A stretch of 12,480 nucleotides of DNA from a bacterium (lineage in GTDB: Bacteria; JAHJDO01): positions 1-12,480 of the forward strand of contig JAUSPT010000064.1 in NCBI GenBank assembly GCA_030652805.1, given 5' to 3'. Every line of letters starts with the position of its first letter. The first letter of the stretch is position 1. Under the pieces are notes generated by a model that searched no databases, was not told where the DNA came from, and worked only from the letters and a program-made list of their open reading frames with translations. Position numbers and translations under genes: made by a program. Below, in pieces: positions 7,816 through 12,480 of the stretch.

Positions 7816-8190
7816 ATGAGCGTATCTGAAAGAAGGGTCGAAAGACGAAAATACCCGAGAGCTAAAGCCGATTTTCATGCAGAGATAGATAATGGGTTTG
7901 AAGCAGTAAGGACAAAGGTTGATAATATCAGCTGCTCAGGCATCTATTGTGAAGTAAATAAAAAAATTTCCTTAATGACAAAGCTTGATTTAAATATGTT
8001 AATTCCAACAACTTTTCCATCAAGGGGTGAGTTCTTCCGTGTCCACTGCAGCGGAGTTGTTGTTCGTACAGAACTCTCCAAACACAAAGGCAAATATAAT
8101 ATAGCCATATTATTCTCCAACCTATTGGAAAGCGAAAGAAATAAAATATCCTCCTATATTGTTGCAAGGAATTTGAGCAACAAACTGTAA
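7816..8190 (+). CDS. PilZ-domain cyclic-di-GMP-binding protein
   Basis: This is a stand-alone PilZ protein, a cytoplasmic receptor for cyclic di-GMP. The N-terminal basic stretch gives RxxxR (R11-K-Y-P-R15) and the barrel opens with N37-I-S-C-S-G42, the (D/N)xSxxG motif; together these two motifs bind the nucleotide. The rest (about 16-120) is beta-rich as expected. At 124 aa there is room only for the PilZ domain, so it must act on a partner, perhaps a glycosyltransferase or export protein. It stands alone between a strong promoter and the promoter of the regulator gene downstream; the gap to that gene is 101 bp. Its Shine-Dalgarno is poor (AAGGA about 24 nt upstream). Placement beside a polysaccharide locus suggests c-di-GMP control of surface glycan, which is inference. 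Confidence 0.88.
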   Translation: MSVSERRVERRKYPRAKADFHAEIDNGFEAVRTKVDNISCSGIYCEVNKKISLMTKLDLNMLIPTTFPSRGEFFRVHCSGVVVRTELSKHKGKYNIAILFSNLLESERNKISSYIVARNLSNKL

Positions 8191-8208
8191 CAGTCTTTAA
8201 ATCAATTC

Positions 8209-8237
8209 TTGACATTTATCAATTTTTATCTTATTCT
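8209..8237 (+). promoter_or_regulatory. sigma70-type promoter of the GbsR/MarR regulator operon
   Basis: A perfect -35 TTGACA (8209-8214), a 17-bp spacer and TATTCT (8232-8237, four of six consensus bases) predict a start near 8244, about 48 nt before the regulator ATG. The start point falls inside the palindrome at 8240-8257. Confidence 0.7.
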
Positions 8238-8239
8238 AT

Positions 8240-8257
8240 GTTTAGAACATTCTAAAC
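8240..8257. promoter_or_regulatory. perfect palindromic operator (GTTTAGAA-CA-TTCTAAAC)
   Basis: GTTTAGAA (8240-8247) and TTCTAAAC (8250-8257) are exact reverse complements around a 2-bp centre, an 18-bp site with the symmetry bound by dimeric winged-helix repressors. It starts 2 bp after the -10 element and covers the predicted transcription start, so a bound protein would block transcription. The adjacent GbsR/MarR-type gene is the obvious candidate, making this an autoregulatory site. Confidence 0.75.
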
Positions 8258-8291
8258 GCAAAGAAACAAAAAAATATAAGGGTATTTTATT

Positions 8292-10139
<1,848 letters not shown>

Positions 10140-10153
<14 letters not shown>

Positions 10154-10235
10154 TAAAAAGGAAGAAAGGATATCTCAAGGTAAAATCAGCATGAGGATCC
10201 CGGGATATTTTCTTAACGGAGAGAGCGAAAAATAA
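10140..10235 (+). CDS. tiny ORF with a strong Shine-Dalgarno (31 aa, unknown)
   Basis: An ATG at 10140 is preceded by GGAGG (10129-10133, 6 nt spacing), the best ribosome site in this part of the window, and opens a 31-codon frame starting MVFLNKKEERISQGKISM and ending at TAA 10233-10235. It overlaps the tail of the permease remnant by 14 bp and ends 12 nt before the likely flippase start. The product is basic and hydrophilic and resembles nothing I recognise. It may be the stump of a gene deleted between permease and flippase, or a leader ORF that couples translation into the flippase. Confidence 0.35.
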
Positions 10236-10247
10236 AGAGGGGTGGAT

Positions 10248-11813
10248 TTGGAGAAAAGTATTTCTGAAAAGATAATAAGAAATACCAAATTTAATACCCT
10301 GAGCCATTTCTGGGGAATTTTAGTTGCTTTATTTTTAACCCCTTATATTATTCGGCATATTGGGGTTGAAAGATATGGAATCTGGGCGATTGTGGGGGCG
10401 ATAACCGGTTATTTTGGCTTAATGGATTTTGGAGTAAGAGATTCCTTTGTAAAATTCATCGCTGAATTTTACGCTAAAAAGGACTATAAAACAATAAATC
10501 AAGTTATTAACGTTGGTCTCGTGTTCTATTCTCTCCTGGGAGCAGTCATTATCATATTAGCCTTCTCTTTTATAGACCCTTTGCTCCATCTCTTTAAGAT
10601 ACCCCTCAACCTTCAGGGTGAGGCATCGTTCGTCTTTTTGCTGGGAATAATAATATTCGCCGTTTCCAACGCATTGGTGGCTTTTGGAGCTATCCAAGGC
10701 GGTCTGCAACGAATGGATATTACCAATAAAATCGCTATAGCTATCACCATTCCCAATGTTATTGGAACTATCCTCTTCTTAAAATTAGGATATGGTTTGC
10801 CCGGGTTGATGGTGAACAATGCCCTTATCCTGGCGATAAGTGGAACTATTAATTTTATAGTAGCTTTTAGGTTACTCCCCAACCCGAAGGTGAATCCTTT
10901 TTTGCTAGATAAAAAAATATTTAAGATGCTCTTTGGATTTGGGATAAAGCGTTGGGTAACGCGTATAGAGGATATTGTTACTTTCCAGACAGATAAGTTA
11001 TTGATTTCGTATTTCTTGTCTCTTAGTTTAATAGGTTATTATCAGTTAGGATATTTAATTGTAAGCAAGGCAAGAGAAATACCTTCGCTGTTAATCTCAG
11101 CCATTGTCCCGGCAGCTTCTGAATTGGAGGTAGGACAGAGGAGAGAAGAGATAATTAAATTATATTTGCGAGGAACAAAATACCTTCTGGCAATAGCCTT
11201 CCCTATATTTTTCTTTGTTTTTACGGCAGCAGATTTGATTGTCTTTGCCTGGTTAGGGGAAAATTTTAGTAACGTCGTTCTTGTGATCCAGATATTTGCT
11301 CCCTCTTTTCTGATAATGTCCTTGTTTACGATGGGGTCAGCGATCGCCGTCGGTATTGGAAAACCTGAATTTCAAATGAAAGCCGGAGGGGGGCAGGCTA
11401 TTTTAAACCTTATTCTTAGCATTATACTTATTATAAAAATGGGATTTGTGGGTATATTACTTGCCACCCTTATTTCTGTTACCGTAAGCACCACCTACTT
11501 TGGGATAAGATTCCACAATTACTTAAAGCTAATGTTGATCAATTTTAGCGACAGAATTAAATTGGGAAACCTTGTTTTTATCCCCGCCATATTGAGTATT
11601 ATCATATTTATCTTTAACCTGGGGTTTAAGGATATTCTGATGTCAAATCGCCTCTACGCCTTATTATTTTTGATATCTGAGATGCTATTCTTTTTCATCA
11701 GCTATTTATTAATCTTACGAAAAGTGAATTTCTTTGATGAGGAGGATATAAAAATATTCGGAAGAATTTTTCCTCTAAACTCTCTTAATCATAGAAATGG
11801 TGAACAACGATAA
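10248..11813 (+). CDS. Wzx-type polysaccharide flippase (MOP/oligosaccharide translocase family)
   Basis: This polytopic inner-membrane protein of about 520 residues with 12-14 predicted helices belongs to the polysaccharide-synthesis (Wzx/RfbX-like) group. It flips polyprenyl-linked oligosaccharide units to the periplasmic face. Typical features are the N-terminal TKFNTLSHFWGILVALFLTP, YIIRHIGVERYGIWAIVGAITGYFGLMDFGV and, in the middle, FQTDKLLISYFLSLSLIGYYQLGY. GTG at 10242 is a possible start, but AGAGG (10236-10240) is almost touching it. TTG at 10248 has that site at a normal 7-nt spacing, so I chose TTG. It sits in a locus that also contains a broken ABC export permease, an alternative export route. 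The exact glycan is unknown; a teichuronic or lipid-linked exporter of the same family is possible. Confidence 0.85.
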   Translation: MEKSISEKIIRNTKFNTLSHFWGILVALFLTPYIIRHIGVERYGIWAIVGAITGYFGLMDFGVRDSFVKFIAEFYAKKDYKTINQVINVGLVFYSLLGAVIIILAFSFIDPLLHLFKIPLNLQGEASFVFLLGIIIFAVSNALVAFGAIQGGLQRMDITNKIAIAITIPNVIGTILFLKLGYGLPGLMVNNALILAISGTINFIVAFRLLPNPKVNPFLLDKKIFKMLFGFGIKRWVTRIEDIVTFQTDKLLISYFLSLSLIGYYQLGYLIVSKAREIPSLLISAIVPAASELEVGQRREEIIKLYLRGTKYLLAIAFPIFFFVFTAADLIVFAWLGENFSNVVLVIQIFAPSFLIMSLFTMGSAIAVGIGKPEFQMKAGGGQAILNLILSIILIIKMGFVGILLATLISVTVSTTYFGIRFHNYLKLMLINFSDRIKLGNLVFIPAILSIIIFIFNLGFKDILMSNRLYALLFLISEMLFFFISYLLILRKVNFFDEEDIKIFGRIFPLNSLNHRNGEQR

Positions 11814-11998
11814 GGACAGCCGTAGTAAGTCTGGGGAAAGATGAAAGATTCTCAGTCTAGGAACTACTAAGTCTTGGATAGGTTGCCAGTTTGTGTATCT
11901 TTCCGAGAGAGTTGAATAAATTGATATCTTATAAAGGGTTGTATTTTTGAGTTACGTTCGAGCTGGGTTCCAGGATAAAACAAGCAGGAGCGAAGGTT
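11814..11998. other. 185-bp spacer with no recognised gene
   Basis: The spacer between the flippase and the radical-SAM-like gene holds only short, stop-broken frames: a 15-codon frame from ATG 11797 overlapping the flippase end, and a 9-codon frame near 11842. One frame reads VVSLGKDERFSV then a stop, and another ends FELGSRIKQAGAKV just before the next ATG; both look like decayed coding sequence but match nothing I know. A TATAAA (11930-11935) has no suitable -35. I see no hairpin, tRNA or cobalamin riboswitch. Confidence 0.4.
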
Positions 11999-12382
11999 AT
12001 GGCTAAACGGGTAGTTTTGGTAAATCCTTATTTTGAAGGTGTAGTAGTAGTTCCCACTTTGGGTTTGGGTTTTATAGGGACTTATTTAAAAGAACGCAGT
12101 AATTGTGAAGTTAAAATCCTCGAACCAATGTTGCAAGGTTTAACTGAGAAACATGTCCTTGACGAAGCCAAGGAAGCAGAAATTGTGGGATTGACATGCT
12201 ATACAGAATCGAGGTTTCAAGTTTTTAATTTCGCAGAGAAAGTAAAGCAAGTAAATCCGGATTGTAAAATAATAATTGGTGGACCTCATGTTAATACTCT
12301 GGATGAGCTTATTTTAAAGCACTATCCATTCATTGATATAATAGGCGGTCACAAAATTAGAGGGAAGGGAGAAACTTTTTGA
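11999..12382 (+). pseudogene. truncated B12-binding domain of a radical-SAM-type protein
   Basis: The 127 residues form a cobalamin-binding (BchE-like, B12-binding) domain: KRVVLVNPYF, VPTLGLGFIGTYLKE, VKILEPM, EIVGLTCYTESRFQVFNFAEKVKQ and IIIGGPHVNT. Full proteins are usually 450-600 aa and continue into a radical-SAM domain with CxxxCxxC, which is absent here. The domain normally runs on as IDFIVRGEGEETF; here it reads IDIIGGHKIRGKGETF, with extra residues and a lost codon, then two stop codons in tandem (12380-12385). It is therefore a gene fragment, or a gene broken by indels. AGGAG lies 8 nt before the ATG, so the fragment could still be translated. In polysaccharide loci such enzymes often methylate or rearrange sugars; that role is inference. 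After the stop no continuation was found in any frame with a clear family motif. Confidence 0.7.
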
Positions 12383-12480
12383 TGAAGCGGATTTTATCTT
12401 TATGTCCAGTCTTAGCAGCAGTGAGCGCAATGAGGAGTACGGTAATATGAGAAATAGTGCAGTGGTTAGCAGTAGCATGC
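12383..12480. other. window-end region, no recognised gene
   Basis: Of the three plus-strand frames, one stays open from 12345 to the window end and reads, in part, LFDEADFIFMSSLSSSERN. It has no start codon with a ribosome site and no motif I recognise. It may be degenerate coding sequence continuing past the edge. Confidence 0.25.

Noticed and set aside
11912-11935. TTGAAT...TATAAA promoter before the B12-binding gene
   Set aside because: The spacer is only 12 bp, too short for a sigma70-type promoter.
11814-11998. Cobalamin riboswitch before the B12-binding protein
   Set aside because: No B12-box-like conserved core or multi-stem fold could be recognised; the gap is also too short for a full aptamer plus leader.

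Overview
The window looks like chromosomal DNA from a low-GC, Gram-negative-type bacterium. Intergenic DNA and most genes are AT-rich, genes have short spacers and stop/start overlaps, and there are surface-polysaccharide genes (Wzx-type flippase, a Wzm-type permease remnant, GDP-L-fucose synthase). A heptanucleotide filler repeat that encodes 'RNPKSEIRNPK' is, from memory, common in environmental candidate-phylum genomes such as Omnitrophota or planctomycete relatives. That taxonomic hint is weak and is inference only.

Layout. (1) Positions 2-658 hold the 3' part of a DDE integrase/transposase, cut by the window edge. (2) Positions 748-3302 form a plus-strand pair: a RhlE-type DEAD-box RNA helicase and a HI0933/YhiN-type flavoprotein whose start overlaps the helicase stop (TAATG). 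The middle of the helicase gene is compositionally foreign to its own ends. (3) Positions 3287-7716 form a minus-strand, four-gene, translationally coupled operon. In transcription order it encodes a GT-C-type membrane glycosyltransferase, a FAD-dependent amine-oxidase/UDP-galactopyranose-mutase-like enzyme, a small secreted protein of unknown function, and a XerC/XerD-type tyrosine recombinase. The recombinase start codon is directly followed by a 7-bp tandem repeat inside the reading frame. (4) Positions 7717-7815 are a divergent promoter region. (5) From 7816 onward the plus strand carries a PilZ (c-di-GMP receptor) protein, a GbsR/MarR-type regulator with a near-textbook promoter and a perfect palindromic operator, a GDP-L-fucose synthase, a headless ABC-2 polysaccharide-export permease, a tiny SD-preceded ORF, a Wzx-like flippase, a gene-poor 185-bp spacer, and a truncated B12-binding radical-SAM-type protein.

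How it fits together. The right half is an O-antigen/exopolysaccharide locus, probably controlled by the GbsR-type repressor and perhaps sensed through c-di-GMP by PilZ. It shows clear wear: a decapitated permease with no ATPase partner in view, a truncated radical-SAM gene and unexplained short ORFs. This suggests that an ABC-export system was broken and that a Wzx flippase now sits in its place. The left operon combines an outward-facing glycosyltransferase with a sugar- or lipid-modifying flavoenzyme and, unusually, a site-specific recombinase. I found no CRISPR array, tRNA, rRNA or recognisable riboswitch. The most unusual signals are the heptamer repeat in the recombinase frame, the mosaic helicase, the GbsR operator and the degraded export genes. 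None is proof of a new system.
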